The notes under the pieces: model-generated
Database searches by the model: none
The model's input: the letters and a program-made list of their open reading frames with translations, nothing else
Told to the model about the DNA's origin: nothing
Made by a program: the position numbers and the translations under genes
Part shown: piece after piece, positions 1-8,377 of the stretch
How positions within the stretch are numbered: the stretch's first letter is position 1
Layout of the letters: every line of letters starts with the position of its first letter
Origin: an uncultured Sedimentitalea sp.
GTDB lineage: Bacteria; Pseudomonadota; Alphaproteobacteria; Rhodobacterales; Rhodobacteraceae
Reading direction: 5' to 3'
NCBI GenBank assembly: GCA_947504115.1
Contig: CANNGH010000006.1
Location: 215,703-279,702, forward strand
Length of the DNA: 64,000 nt

Positions 1-23
1 GGCTGCCTGCGCCCGGACCCCCG

Positions 24-46
24 GGGATACTTATGGCCAAAAGAAG
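24..46 (+). repeat. Dispersed intergenic motif, copy A
   Basis: A short segment just beyond the mccB stop contains GGGATACTTATGGCCAAAAG. It matches two other intergenic sites in the window (27912-27945 in inverse orientation, 58974-58996) in the core GGGATAcTT..GCCAAA. I recognise this kind of sequence as a recurrent intergenic element in Rhodobacteraceae genomes; its function is not known to me. Confidence 0.45.
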
Positions 47-57
47 CCGATTTGGCG

Positions 58-1668
58 TCACATCCGGAACAAGCCGAAGCGCGTATCCGGGATCGGCGCG
101 TTCAGCGCGGCGCGCAAGCTGAGCGCCAGAACGTCGCGAGATTTGCGCGGGTCGATCACACCATCGTCCCAGAGCCGCGCGCTGGCATAAAGCGGATGAC
201 TTTGTTCCTCGAACATCTCGATGGTGGGGCGCTTGAAATCGGCCTCTTCGTCCTGTGACCAACTGCCCCCCTGCCGCTCGATCGCGTCGCGTTTGACGGT
301 CGCGAGCACGCCGGCAGCCTGCTCGCCGCCCATGACCGAGATGCGGCTGTTGGGCCAGGTCCACAGGAATCGCGGCTGATAGGCGCGCCCCGCCATGCCG
401 TAATTTCCCGCGCCGAAGGATCCGCCGACGAGCATGGTGATCTTGGGCACCGAAGTGGTGGCGACGGCCGTGACCAGCTTGGCGCCGTGGCGGGCGATGC
501 CCTCGTTCTCGTACCTGCGGCCCACCATGAAGCCGGTGATGTTCTGCAGGAAGACCAGCGGCGTCTTGCGCTGGCTGCAGAGTTCAACGAAATGCGCGCC
601 CTTCTGGGCGGATTCCGAGAACAGGACGCCGTTATTGGCGATGATGCCAATGGGACAGCCGCGCAGATGGGCGAAGCCTGTCACAAGCGTCTCACCGAAG
701 CGCGGCTTGAACTCGTCGAACCGGCTGCCATCGACCAACCGGGCGATCACCTCGCGGATGTCATAGGGCGTGCGCAGGCCGGCCGGCACGACGCCGAGGA
801 TTTCCTCGGGGTCGTAGGCCGGCTCTTCCGGTGCCTCCATCCGTAGGGCGGGGTTCACCCCGCCGCCCCGGTTCAGATTGCCAACGGCGCGCCGCGCCAG
901 CGCCAGCGCGTGGGCGTCATCCTCGGCCAGATAGTCGGCCACACCCGACAGGCGCGTGTGCACGTCGCCGCCGCCCAGATCCTCGGCGCTGACGACCTCT
1001 CCGGTTGCCGCCTTGACCAGTGGCGGGCCGGCAAGGAAGATCGTGCCCTGATCGCGCACGATGATGGTGACGTCGGACATGGCCGGCACGTAGGCGCCCC
1101 CGGCGGTGCAGGAGCCCATGACGACAGCGATCTGCGGGATACCCCGCGCCGACATGTTCGCCTGATTGTAGAAGATGCGCCCGAAATGGTCGCGGTCGGG
1201 GAACACTTCGTCCTGGTTGGGCAGGTTGGCGCCGCCGGAATCCACCAAATAGATGCAGGGCAGATTGTTTTCGGCAGCGATTTCCTGTGCCCGAAGATGT
1301 TTTTTCACCGACAGCGGGTAATAGGTGCCGCCCTTCACGGTGGCGTCGTTGCACACCACCATCACGTCCTGCCCGTGGACCTGCCCGATCCCGGCGATGA
1401 CCCCCGCGGCGGGGGCGTCGCCGCCATAGAGCCCATGCGCCGCCGTCGCGCCGATTTCCAGAAACGGGCTGCCGGCATCCATCAGATTGGCGACCCGGCG
1501 GCGCGGCAGCATCTTGCCACGATCCAGATGCCGGGCGCGGGCGCGTTCTCCGCCACCCTGCGCGGCGATTTCGGCGGCTGCGGCGATCGTTTCCAATGCC
1601 TCCAGATGGGCCTGCCGGTTCTGGCGGAATTCTTCCGAGGACGGGATCGCGCGGGATGTCAGCTTCAC
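58..1668 (-). CDS. mccB: Methylcrotonoyl-CoA carboxylase, carboxyltransferase (beta) subunit
   Basis: This is the biotin-dependent carboxyltransferase subunit that carboxylates 3-methylcrotonyl-CoA in leucine breakdown; the biotinylated alpha subunit would be its partner and is probably just beyond the left edge. At 536 aa it has the usual length for the family, with the two crotonase-like halves and glycine-rich acyl-CoA/biotin site segments such as [18 protein letters not shown] and [16 protein letters not shown]. The start is taken as GTG at 1668, with GGAGAG a few bases upstream; it overlaps the stop of the upstream synthetase gene as GTGA, so the two are probably translationally coupled. 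The same frame stays open far upstream, but that extension has no family similarity. Propionyl-CoA or geranyl-CoA carboxylase is less likely because isovaleryl-CoA dehydrogenase lies in the same operon. Confidence 0.93.
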   Translation of the reverse strand: MKLTSRAIPSSEEFRQNRQAHLEALETIAAAAEIAAQGGGERARARHLDRGKMLPRRRVANLMDAGSPFLEIGATAAHGLYGGDAPAAGVIAGIGQVHGQDVMVVCNDATVKGGTYYPLSVKKHLRAQEIAAENNLPCIYLVDSGGANLPNQDEVFPDRDHFGRIFYNQANMSARGIPQIAVVMGSCTAGGAYVPAMSDVTIIVRDQGTIFLAGPPLVKAATGEVVSAEDLGGGDVHTRLSGVADYLAEDDAHALALARRAVGNLNRGGGVNPALRMEAPEEPAYDPEEILGVVPAGLRTPYDIREVIARLVDGSRFDEFKPRFGETLVTGFAHLRGCPIGIIANNGVLFSESAQKGAHFVELCSQRKTPLVFLQNITGFMVGRRYENEGIARHGAKLVTAVATTSVPKITMLVGGSFGAGNYGMAGRAYQPRFLWTWPNSRISVMGGEQAAGVLATVKRDAIERQGGSWSQDEEADFKRPTIEMFEEQSHPLYASARLWDDGVIDPRKSRDVLALSLRAALNAPIPDTRFGLFRM

Positions 1669-3236
1669 GTGTCGCTCTCCTTTTCCGCCGCCGCGCGGCG
1701 TTTCAGTTGCTTGCGGATCACCTTGCCGGTGACGGTCATCGGCAGGTCGGTCAGGAACTCGATTTCTCTTGGATAGGAATAGGTTGCAAGGCGATCCTTG
1801 ACGAACGCCTGAAGATCCTCGACTGTCGCAGTCGCCCCCGGTTTCAGGACGATATAGGCCTTGACGATCTCGGTGCGCAAACTGTCGGGCTTGCCCACCA
1901 CGCCCACCGTGGCGACCGCCGGATGCGTCAGCAGGCAATCCTCGATCTCGGACGGACCGATGCGGTAGCCGGCCGAGGTGATCACATCATCCTCCCGCCC
2001 GATAAAGCGCAGATAATCGCCCTGCCATATGCCCCGGTCGCCGGTGATCAGCCAGTCGCCCCGGAACTTTTCCGCCGTCTCTTCGGGGCGGTTCCAATAC
2101 CGCAGCATCATGCTGGCCGAGCCGCGACGGATGGCGACGTCGCCCTCTTCATCGGTGGGCCTGCCGGTTTCGTCGATGACCGCGACCTGATGCCCCGGCA
2201 CCGGTTTGCCGATGCAGCCGGGGCGCGCGGGGAAATCGGCGCCACAGGAGGACACCACCATGTTGCATTCGGTCTGGCCGTAGAATTCGTTGATCTCAAG
2301 CCCGAAGGCCCGCCGCCCCCAATCCAGCATCTCGGCGCCCAGCGGTTCGCCGCCCGAGGCGACCGAGCGCAGGCCCGGCAGCGTGACGTCGGCGGCCTTG
2401 AGCATTCGCAGCGCGGTGGGCGGGAAGAACACGTTGCGCACGTCGCCGCGCGCGATGATGTCGGCGCAAGCCTGGGGCGTGAACTTGTCCAGTCGCGCGG
2501 CCACAACCGGCACGCCCAGCGCCAGCGCGGGCATCGCGACGTCGAACAGCCCGCCGATCCACGCCCAGTCGGCGGGTGTCCAGAGACAATCGCCCGGCTG
2601 GCCCAGATGATCATGGCTGAGCGACACGCCGGGGATATGGCCGCTGAGAACGCGATGGCCATGCAGCGCCCCCTTGGGCGTGCCGGTGGTGCCGGAGGTA
2701 TAGATCAGCACCGCCGGGTCCTCGGGGCCGGTATCGGCGGTGGCGATCGGAGCGCCCTCCCGCCCCGCTTCGCCGGCGATCTGCGGCGTGGCGATATCTC
2801 CCACCAGCGCCGCGCCGTCTTGATCGGTCAGCACCAGTTGAGCGCCCGCGTCGGTGATGCGGCTGCGCAGCGCATCCTGCTTGAACAGTTTGAACAAAGG
2901 CACTGAAATCGCGCCGATCTTCCAGATTGCCAGATGCGCGGCGGCGCAGACCGGCGACTGGCCCAGCAGCACGCCAACCCGGTCGCCGCGTGTCACGCCG
3001 CGCGCCAGAAGCGTGCGCGCCAAAGCGTCGGTCATCGCCGCCAGTTCGCCGCGCGTGACGTCACGCCGCTCCGCCCCCGTCAGATCGATAATCGCCACGG
3101 CGTCAGGCTGACCGGCAAGGCACTGGTCGGCGATATTCAGCCGGTCGGGCAGGGTCCAGAATCCGTCGGTCGTCAGGACCGACACTGGCGCAGGGCCGGA
3201 TCTGTCATTGCCTTGCATTCGCCCCCGCGTGTTCAC
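1665..3236 (-). CDS. Acyl-CoA synthetase (AMP-binding), leucine-degradation cluster
   Basis: An ANL-superfamily enzyme of about 523 aa that would activate a carboxylic acid through an acyl-adenylate to the CoA thioester. Visible motifs are the P-loop [11 protein letters not shown] (about residue 180), the EFYGQTE segment, the ITGDRG hinge region and the C-terminal catalytic lysine in [14 protein letters not shown]. The substrate is not evident; its position between ivd and mccB points to a short or branched acid, acetoacetate or isovalerate being natural guesses. GTG at 3236 starts 2 nt after the ivd stop codon, and ATG at 3218 (preceded by GGGGG) is a plausible alternative. The 3' end overlaps mccB by 4 nt. 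The family call is firm, the substrate is inference. Confidence 0.85.
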   Translation of the reverse strand: MNTRGRMQGNDRSGPAPVSVLTTDGFWTLPDRLNIADQCLAGQPDAVAIIDLTGAERRDVTRGELAAMTDALARTLLARGVTRGDRVGVLLGQSPVCAAAHLAIWKIGAISVPLFKLFKQDALRSRITDAGAQLVLTDQDGAALVGDIATPQIAGEAGREGAPIATADTGPEDPAVLIYTSGTTGTPKGALHGHRVLSGHIPGVSLSHDHLGQPGDCLWTPADWAWIGGLFDVAMPALALGVPVVAARLDKFTPQACADIIARGDVRNVFFPPTALRMLKAADVTLPGLRSVASGGEPLGAEMLDWGRRAFGLEINEFYGQTECNMVVSSCGADFPARPGCIGKPVPGHQVAVIDETGRPTDEEGDVAIRRGSASMMLRYWNRPEETAEKFRGDWLITGDRGIWQGDYLRFIGREDDVITSAGYRIGPSEIEDCLLTHPAVATVGVVGKPDSLRTEIVKAYIVLKPGATATVEDLQAFVKDRLATYSYPREIEFLTDLPMTVTGKVIRKQLKRRAAAEKESDT

Positions 3237-3237
3237 G

Positions 3238-4401
3238 TCACCCCATCGCTCCCATCATCTCGCGTCCGATCAGCATGCGGCGGATTTCGCTTGTTCCAGC
3301 GCCGATCTCCATCAGCTTGGCATCGCGGAAAATGCGCCCCACGGCGTTATCCGACAGATACCCGGCCCCGCCCATGGCCTGCACCGCCTGATGTGCCTGC
3401 ACCATCGCCTGTTCGCTGGCGTAAAGGCAACAGGCGGCGGCATCCTGCCGGGTGACGTCGCCCCGGTCGCAGGCCTTGGCGACCTCGTAGACATAGGCGC
3501 GGGCGGAATTCATCGCTGTGTACATGTCGGCGATCTTGCCTTGCATCAACTGGAACGATCCGATGGGTTTGCCGAATTGCTTGCGCTCGGCCAGGTAGGG
3601 CATGATCTCGTCGAGACAGGCGGCCATGATGCCCAGCCCGATCCCGGCCAGCACCACGCGTTCGTAATCCAGCCCCGACATCAGGACACGCACGCCCTTG
3701 CCTTCCTCGCCCAGCACGTTGTCGAACGGCACCTCGACATCATCGAAGATCAGTTCGGCGGTGTTGCTGCCGCGCATGCCCAGCTTGTCGAAATGCGGTG
3801 AGGTGGAGAAGCCGTTCATCTCTTTCTCGATCAGAAAGGCGGTGATGCCTTTCGATCCGGCATCGGGGTCGGTCTTGGCATAGACGACAAGCGTATCGGC
3901 GTCGGGGCCGTTCGTGATCCAGTATTTGGTGCCGTTCAGGCGGTAATGATCGTTGCGCTTTTCGGCACGCAGCTTCATCGACACGACGTCGGACCCGGCC
4001 CCGGCCTCGGACATGGCCAGCGCGCCGACATGTTCGCCCGATACCAGCCGGGGCAGGTATTTGCGCTTCTGTTCCTCGGTGCCGTTCAGCTTGATCTGGT
4101 TGACGCAGAGGTTGGAATGCGCGCCATAGGACAGCGACACGCTGGCGGAGGCGCGCGCGACCTCTTCGACGGCGACGGTATGGGCCAGATAGGACATGTC
4201 CGCACCGCCATATTCCTCGGATACGGTGACGCCCAGCATGCCCAGATCGCCCATTTCGCGCCACAGTTCTGCAGGAAATTCGTTCTTGCGGTCGATCTCG
4301 GCCGCCATCGGCTTGACCCGGTCCTGCGCCCAGCGGTGCACGGCCTCGCGCAGCGCATTCACATCGTCGCCCAGATCGAAGCTCATGGTGGCGTTGAACA
4401 T
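3238..4401 (-). CDS. ivd: Isovaleryl-CoA dehydrogenase
   Basis: A flavin-dependent acyl-CoA dehydrogenase of 387 aa that oxidises isovaleryl-CoA to 3-methylcrotonyl-CoA, the third step of leucine catabolism, passing electrons to ETF. The FAD-binding signatures are present ([15 protein letters not shown], and [14 protein letters not shown] near the C-terminus). The glutamate in [15 protein letters not shown] sits where isovaleryl-CoA dehydrogenases, unlike most acyl-CoA dehydrogenases, carry their catalytic base, which supports the specific name. ATG at 4401 has a strong GGGGAGGA ribosome site. It is the first gene of the ivd-synthetase-mccB unit and has a recognisable promoter and palindromic operator directly upstream (4420-4470). 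Confidence 0.93.
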   Translation of the reverse strand: MFNATMSFDLGDDVNALREAVHRWAQDRVKPMAAEIDRKNEFPAELWREMGDLGMLGVTVSEEYGGADMSYLAHTVAVEEVARASASVSLSYGAHSNLCVNQIKLNGTEEQKRKYLPRLVSGEHVGALAMSEAGAGSDVVSMKLRAEKRNDHYRLNGTKYWITNGPDADTLVVYAKTDPDAGSKGITAFLIEKEMNGFSTSPHFDKLGMRGSNTAELIFDDVEVPFDNVLGEEGKGVRVLMSGLDYERVVLAGIGLGIMAACLDEIMPYLAERKQFGKPIGSFQLMQGKIADMYTAMNSARAYVYEVAKACDRGDVTRQDAAACCLYASEQAMVQAHQAVQAMGGAGYLSDNAVGRIFRDAKLMEIGAGTSEIRRMLIGREMMGAMG

Positions 4402-4419
4402 TCCGCATCCTCCCCGGAT

Positions 4420-4441
4420 TTATTGAACACCTGTTCAATAA
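4420..4441. promoter_or_regulatory. Perfect palindromic operator upstream of ivd
   Basis: Two 10-base arms, TTATTGAACA and TGTTCAATAA, flank a CC spacer with no mismatch. The site begins just downstream of the predicted ivd -10 box (4442-4447) and covers the expected transcription start, so a bound protein would block transcription. Size and symmetry fit a TetR-family dimer; LiuQ/LiuR-type regulators of branched-chain amino acid catabolism are known, but no regulator gene is in this window and the assignment is inference. Confidence 0.65.
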
Positions 4442-4470
4442 TTGTTAACATCCGCCCCCTTTTGCGTCAA
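4442..4470 (-). promoter_or_regulatory. Sigma-70-type promoter for ivd operon
   Basis: On the minus strand TTGACG (4465-4470) and TAACAA (4442-4447) are separated by exactly 17 bases. The -10 box abuts the palindromic operator, and the distance to the ivd start leaves a leader of roughly 35 nt with its ribosome site. Confidence 0.55.
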
Positions 4471-4477
4471 TCGCACG

Positions 4478-4506
4478 CTGGCGGGCGCGGTCATCTGCGC
4501 TAGAAT
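4478..4506 (+). promoter_or_regulatory. Candidate promoter for creA
   Basis: TAGAAT at 4501-4506 is a good -10 box. The hexamer 17 bases upstream is CTGGCG, a weak -35. It overlaps no other feature and lies about 30 nt ahead of the creA start. Confidence 0.35.
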
Positions 4507-4538
4507 GAACGTGTTATGTTCAAAAAGGAATGACTTTC

Positions 4539-5000
4539 ATGCGTTTTTATCCCGCTCTCGCCCTCGCGGCGCTGCTGGTTGCGCCCGCCCTTCCCGTCAT
4601 GGCCGAAAAGGTGGGAAAGATCGGCGTGGACTGGGCCGGCAACGATATCGTCATCGAGGCCATCGCCGACCCCAAGGTGCAGGGTGTGACCTGCCATGTC
4701 GCCTATTTCGACCGGGGCCTGATCGACCGTTTGTCCAAGGGCAACTGGTTCGAGGACCCTTCGAACAGCGCGATCGAGTGCCGCCAGACCGGGCCGATCG
4801 TGCTGGGAGATATCGACCGGGGCAAGAAAGGCGAAAACGTGTTCCGCACGTCGCGCTCGATCGTCTTCAAATCGCTGCGCATCACGCGGATTTATGATGC
4901 TGAAAACAAGGTGCTGATCTATGTCTCGCACGGTAATGAACTGGTCGAGGGGTCGGCCAAGGTGTCGATCTCGACGGTGCCGCTCTATGATGCGGAATAG
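4539..5000 (+). CDS. creA: CreA family periplasmic protein
   Basis: A 153-aa secreted protein of the CreA family, whose molecular role is unknown although the family is widespread in proteobacteria. A cleavable signal peptide is clear (FYPALALAALLVAPALPVMA, then EKV). The family segments are visible: GVTCHVAYFDRG, a second Cys in AIECRQTGPI, SIVFKSLRITRIYD and ELVEGSAKVSISTVPL, closely resembling Escherichia coli CreA. ATG at 4539 is preferred over ATG at 4530 because AAGGA (4525-4529) is 9 nt away from the former and directly adjoins the latter. It is transcribed divergently from ivd and stands alone. Confidence 0.88.
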   Translation: MRFYPALALAALLVAPALPVMAEKVGKIGVDWAGNDIVIEAIADPKVQGVTCHVAYFDRGLIDRLSKGNWFEDPSNSAIECRQTGPIVLGDIDRGKKGENVFRTSRSIVFKSLRITRIYDAENKVLIYVSHGNELVEGSAKVSISTVPLYDAE

Positions 5001-5003
5001 GGT

Positions 5004-6194
5004 TCAGGCCTGGAACACCGCCGCCGCCTCGGCGCGGATGATGCGGGCGATCCGGGCGCAATCCTCAAGGCTGAAGGTCAGCGGCACGCGCATGTCCAGA
5101 ACCGCCGACAGGATACGGTCGGTTTCGGGCATGTCCGGCGCGGGCGCATAGCGCCAGCTGTCGTAGCGCGAGGTGAAGCCCACCGGTTCCGCCGCGCCGA
5201 ACCACTTCAACTCGACCCCGCGCGCGCCGCATCGCGCCACCAGATCGCGAATGGACGCCGAAGGCCGGTCGAGAGCCAGGAACTGGAAGGACGAGCCGAC
5301 AAACCGCTCGACTTCGGGGCGTTCGATCAGCGTCACGCCCGGCGCGTCGCGCAATCCGGTTTCCAGCGCGCGGTAGCGCGCGTTCCAGCGCGCCACCCGC
5401 GTGGCCAGGTCGCGCAATTGCGGGCGCAGGATCGCGGCGCGCAGATTGTCCATCCGCCCCGAGATGTTGGGCGTGTCGTATCGGATCGCCTCGAAGGTCT
5501 CGGGCGGCGGCGCGGCCAGATGCCGGTCGTACAGCATGTAGGAGCCCGACAGCATGATCGCACGCGCCGCGATGTCTGGATCGTCGGTGACCAGCAGCCC
5601 GCCCTCGCCGGAATTGATGTGCTTGTAGGTCTGCGTGGAATAGCAGCCCACCGCCCCGTGCCGCCCCGAGGGCACGCCGCGCCACGTGGCCCCCATCGTA
5701 TGGGCGCAATCCTCGATCACGGTGACGCCGGCGGCGGTGCAGATCGCCATCAGCCGGTCCATGTCGCAGACATGGCCGCGCATGTGGCTGAGCAGCAGGA
5801 CATCCGCCTGCCCGGCCTTGTCGGCCAGATCGTCAAGGTCGATGGTCAGCGCCTCGGTCACGCCAACGTAAACCGGATGCGCGCCCACGGCGGCAATCGC
5901 ACCGGGTACCGGGGCCAGCGTGAAGGCGTTGCACAGCACCGCATCGCCCTGCCCGACCCCCACCGCCCGCAGGGCCGTGGCCAGCGCATATCCGCCCGAG
6001 GCCACCGCCAGCGCATAATCCGCGCCGATCCATGCGGCGAAGTCCTGTTCCAGCAGCGCCGCCTCGCCCATCTCGCCGGGGGCGAGGTTGTAGCGGTGCA
6101 ACCGCCCGTGGCGCAGCACGTCCAGCGCGGCGGCGATCCCCTCGTCCGGGATCGGCTCCTGCTGGGTGAAACTGCCGGTGAATGTCTCGCTCAT
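5004..6194 (-). CDS. DegT/DnrJ/EryC1/StrS-family PLP-dependent aminotransferase
   Basis: A 396-aa member of the sugar aminotransferase family that transfers an amino group to keto sugars, normally on nucleotide sugars. The PLP-binding lysine is K191 in YSTQTYKHINSGEGG, and the EDCAHTMGA segment supplies the PLP-ring aspartate region. Substrate is unknown: no sugar dehydratase, epimerase or glycosyltransferase is adjacent. The start is put at ATG 6194 (preceded by GGGAC); the open frame reaches a TTG at 6230 that looks less likely. The phosphatase gene ends 46 nt upstream on the same strand, so co-transcription is plausible. It converges on creA with a 3-nt gap. Confidence 0.82.
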   Translation of the reverse strand: MSETFTGSFTQQEPIPDEGIAAALDVLRHGRLHRYNLAPGEMGEAALLEQDFAAWIGADYALAVASGGYALATALRAVGVGQGDAVLCNAFTLAPVPGAIAAVGAHPVYVGVTEALTIDLDDLADKAGQADVLLLSHMRGHVCDMDRLMAICTAAGVTVIEDCAHTMGATWRGVPSGRHGAVGCYSTQTYKHINSGEGGLLVTDDPDIAARAIMLSGSYMLYDRHLAAPPPETFEAIRYDTPNISGRMDNLRAAILRPQLRDLATRVARWNARYRALETGLRDAPGVTLIERPEVERFVGSSFQFLALDRPSASIRDLVARCGARGVELKWFGAAEPVGFTSRYDSWRYAPAPDMPETDRILSAVLDMRVPLTFSLEDCARIARIIRAEAAAVFQA

Positions 6195-6240
6195 GCGTCC
6201 CGTTTTGCGGCCCGGAACGCGCCCGGTCAATAGGCCGCGA

Positions 6241-6903
6241 TCAGCCGATAAGCCGTGTCACGATACCGGGCAAATCCTCGTAGCGCTCCAGCAGTGCCTC
6301 GGGTTCCAGCGCGGCCATGTCCGCGCCCGAGGGGCCGAACGTGACCAGAACCGACGGCACCCCGGCCGCGCGGGCGGTGTTGCGGTCGGTGTCGCTGTCG
6401 CCGACCAGCAAACATTGCGCCGGATCGCCGCCGGCACGGCGCGCGGCCTCGCGCAAGGGTTCGGCGTCGGGCTTGCTGACAGACAGCGTATCGGCCCCGA
6501 CCATCGAGGCAAACATGTCGCGGACGCCCAGCCGCGCCAACAGCAATTCGGCCAGCGCCTCGGGCTTGTTAGTGCAGATGCCGACGCCGTATCCGGCTGC
6601 TTTCAGCGCCGCGACCGCCTCCATCGCGCCGGGATAGAGCTTCGTGTGGATGTCGATCCGGTCGCGGTAGCATTCCAGCAGCATCGGGTAATATCGATCG
6701 ACCACCGCCGCGTCGAGCTGCTCCAGCCGGGTCAGCCCCTCGGTCAGCATGTGCCTGCCGCCGCGCAACGCCACACCGGCATCGCGCGCATGGTCCAGAA
6801 CGTCGCCATGGCCCATCTCGCGGAAACAGGCATTGGCCGCCGCCAGAAGGTCGCCGGAGGTATCGGCCAGCGTGCCGTCCAGATCGAAGATCACCGTGCG
6901 CAA
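6241..6903 (-). CDS. gph: HAD-superfamily phosphatase, phosphoglycolate phosphatase-like
   Basis: A HAD phosphatase of 220 aa. The nucleophile motif I is IFDLDGTLAD at the N-terminus, motif II threonine is in GICTNKPE, motif III lysine in SVSKPDAEP, and the acidic motif IV in LLVGDSDTDRNTA, all in order. The family as a whole includes phosphoglycolate phosphatase, which clears 2-phosphoglycolate from DNA repair or Calvin-cycle side reactions; the exact substrate is inferred from similarity. No ATG lies at a sensible place: the start is read as TTG at 6903, preceded at ideal spacing by GAGGAGGA. The much longer open frame to 7347 runs through the glmU promoter and start and is rejected. Confidence 0.8.
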   Translation of the reverse strand: MRTVIFDLDGTLADTSGDLLAAANACFREMGHGDVLDHARDAGVALRGGRHMLTEGLTRLEQLDAAVVDRYYPMLLECYRDRIDIHTKLYPGAMEAVAALKAAGYGVGICTNKPEALAELLLARLGVRDMFASMVGADTLSVSKPDAEPLREAARRAGGDPAQCLLVGDSDTDRNTARAAGVPSVLVTFGPSGADMAALEPEALLERYEDLPGIVTRLIG

Positions 6904-6972
6904 TGTTTCCTCCTCCTCGGCATCATTCCGCGCGCTGTTGCAAGGCGCAATCTTGTGTGATCGCCCTTCGGC

Positions 6973-7000
6973 TTGCGTCGCCACCGCCAGCGGATAGAAC
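6973..7000 (+). promoter_or_regulatory. Candidate promoter for glmU-glmS
   Basis: TTGCGT (6973-6978) and TAGAAC (6995-7000) are separated by 16 bases, 30 nt ahead of the glmU start. The same TTGCnn/TAGAAn pair recurs upstream of gatB and tig. Confidence 0.5.
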
Positions 7001-7030
7001 GGACCGGCAGCAAACACAAAGGAAAACCCG

Positions 7031-8377
7031 ATGACGCTCGCGCTGATCGTTCTGGCCGCCGGCAAAGGCACGCGGATGAACTCGGACCTGCCCAAGGTCC
7101 TGCACCCGATTGCCCACGCGCCGATGCTGGCCCATGCGATGGCGGCCGGGGCGACGCTGGACCCGGCCCGCACGGTGATCGTTACGGGGCACGGTGCCGA
7201 GGCGGTCAGCGCTGCCGCGCGCGAGATCGACCCGGATGTGCATGTGGTGATCCAGAACGACCAGAACGGTACCGCCCACGCGGTCGAGCAGGCCCGCGCC
7301 GCCTTGCAGGGGTTCGAGGGCGACGCGATCGTTTTATATGGCGACACGCCGTTCGTGCGCCCCGAAACGCTGGAGCGGATGATCGCCGCGCGCGCCGGGG
7401 CCGATCTGGTGGTGCTGGGCTTTCACGCCGCCGATCCGGGCCGTTACGGGCGGCTGGTGATGCAGGGCGACACGCTGGAACGGATCGTGGAATACAAGGA
7501 TGCAAGCGATGACGAGCGCGCTATAACCCTTTGCAACAGCGGCCTTGTCGCTTGCGATTGCGCGCTGCTGTTCGACCTGATCGCGCAGGTGGAAAACGTC
7601 AATGCCGCCGAGGAATATTACCTCACCGATATCGTCGCGCTGGCCCGGGCGCGCGGCCTGAGCGCCACCGCCGTCACCTGCGACGAGGCCGAGACGCTGG
7701 GCATCAACTCGCGCACGGAACTGGCCGCCGCCGATGCCGTGTTCCAAGCCCGCGCGCGGGCCGAGGCGCTGGAGAACGGCGTGACGCTTATGGCGCCGGA
7801 AACCGTCTATTTCGCGCATGATACGCTGATCGGGCGTGACAGCGTGATCGAGCCCAATGTCGTCTTCGGCCCCGGCGTTACCGTGGAATCGGGTGCCACG
7901 ATCCGGGCATTCTCGCATCTGGAAGGGTGCCATGTCAGCCGCGGCGCGATCGTCGGTCCCTATGCCCGCCTGCGCCCCGGCGCGGAACTGGCCGAGGAGA
8001 CCCGCGTCGGCAATTTCGTCGAGATCAAGAATGCGGTGATCGACGAGGGCGCAAAGGTCAATCACCTGTCCTATATCGGCGATGCGCATATCGGCGCGGC
8101 TGCCAATATCGGCGCCGGCACAATCACTTGCAATTATGACGGCGTCGGCAAACACCATACGGAAATCGGCGCGCGCGCCTTCATCGGATCGAGTACCATG
8201 CTCGTGGCGCCGGTAAGCATCGGCGCGGGCGCGCTGACCGCCAGCGGTTCGGTCATCACGCGGGATGTCGAACCGGATGCGCTGGCCATCGGGCGCGCGC
8301 CACAGCAAAACAAGCCTGGCCGTGCGGCCCGCCTGTTCGAGATATTGAAGAAAAAGAAAGAAAAGGACGCAGTATAA
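7031..8377 (+). CDS. glmU: Bifunctional UDP-N-acetylglucosamine pyrophosphorylase / GlcN-1-P acetyltransferase
   Basis: GlmU makes UDP-GlcNAc for peptidoglycan and lipopolysaccharide: its C-terminal domain acetylates glucosamine-1-phosphate and its N-terminal domain uridylates it. The uridyltransferase signature LAAGKGTRM occupies residues 8-16, and residues from about 240 to the end form a left-handed beta-helix of hexapeptide repeats containing RLRPGAELAEETRVGNFVEIK, the acetyltransferase site region HLSYIGDAHIG and GAGTITCNYDG. At 448 aa it is of usual length. AAGGA precedes ATG 7031. Its TAA stop shares one base with the glmS start (TAATG), so the two genes of the same pathway are coupled. 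Confidence 0.96.
   Translation: MTLALIVLAAGKGTRMNSDLPKVLHPIAHAPMLAHAMAAGATLDPARTVIVTGHGAEAVSAAAREIDPDVHVVIQNDQNGTAHAVEQARAALQGFEGDAIVLYGDTPFVRPETLERMIAARAGADLVVLGFHAADPGRYGRLVMQGDTLERIVEYKDASDDERAITLCNSGLVACDCALLFDLIAQVENVNAAEEYYLTDIVALARARGLSATAVTCDEAETLGINSRTELAAADAVFQARARAEALENGVTLMAPETVYFAHDTLIGRDSVIEPNVVFGPGVTVESGATIRAFSHLEGCHVSRGAIVGPYARLRPGAELAEETRVGNFVEIKNAVIDEGAKVNHLSYIGDAHIGAAANIGAGTITCNYDGVGKHHTEIGARAFIGSSTMLVAPVSIGAGALTASGSVITRDVEPDALAIGRAPQQNKPGRAARLFEILKKKKEKDAV

Noticed and set aside
58..1938. 626-aa open frame giving mccB a 90-residue N-terminal extension
   Set aside because: The extra part overlaps the synthetase gene in another frame, has no family similarity, and a GTG with a good ribosome site lies at 1668 where homologues start.
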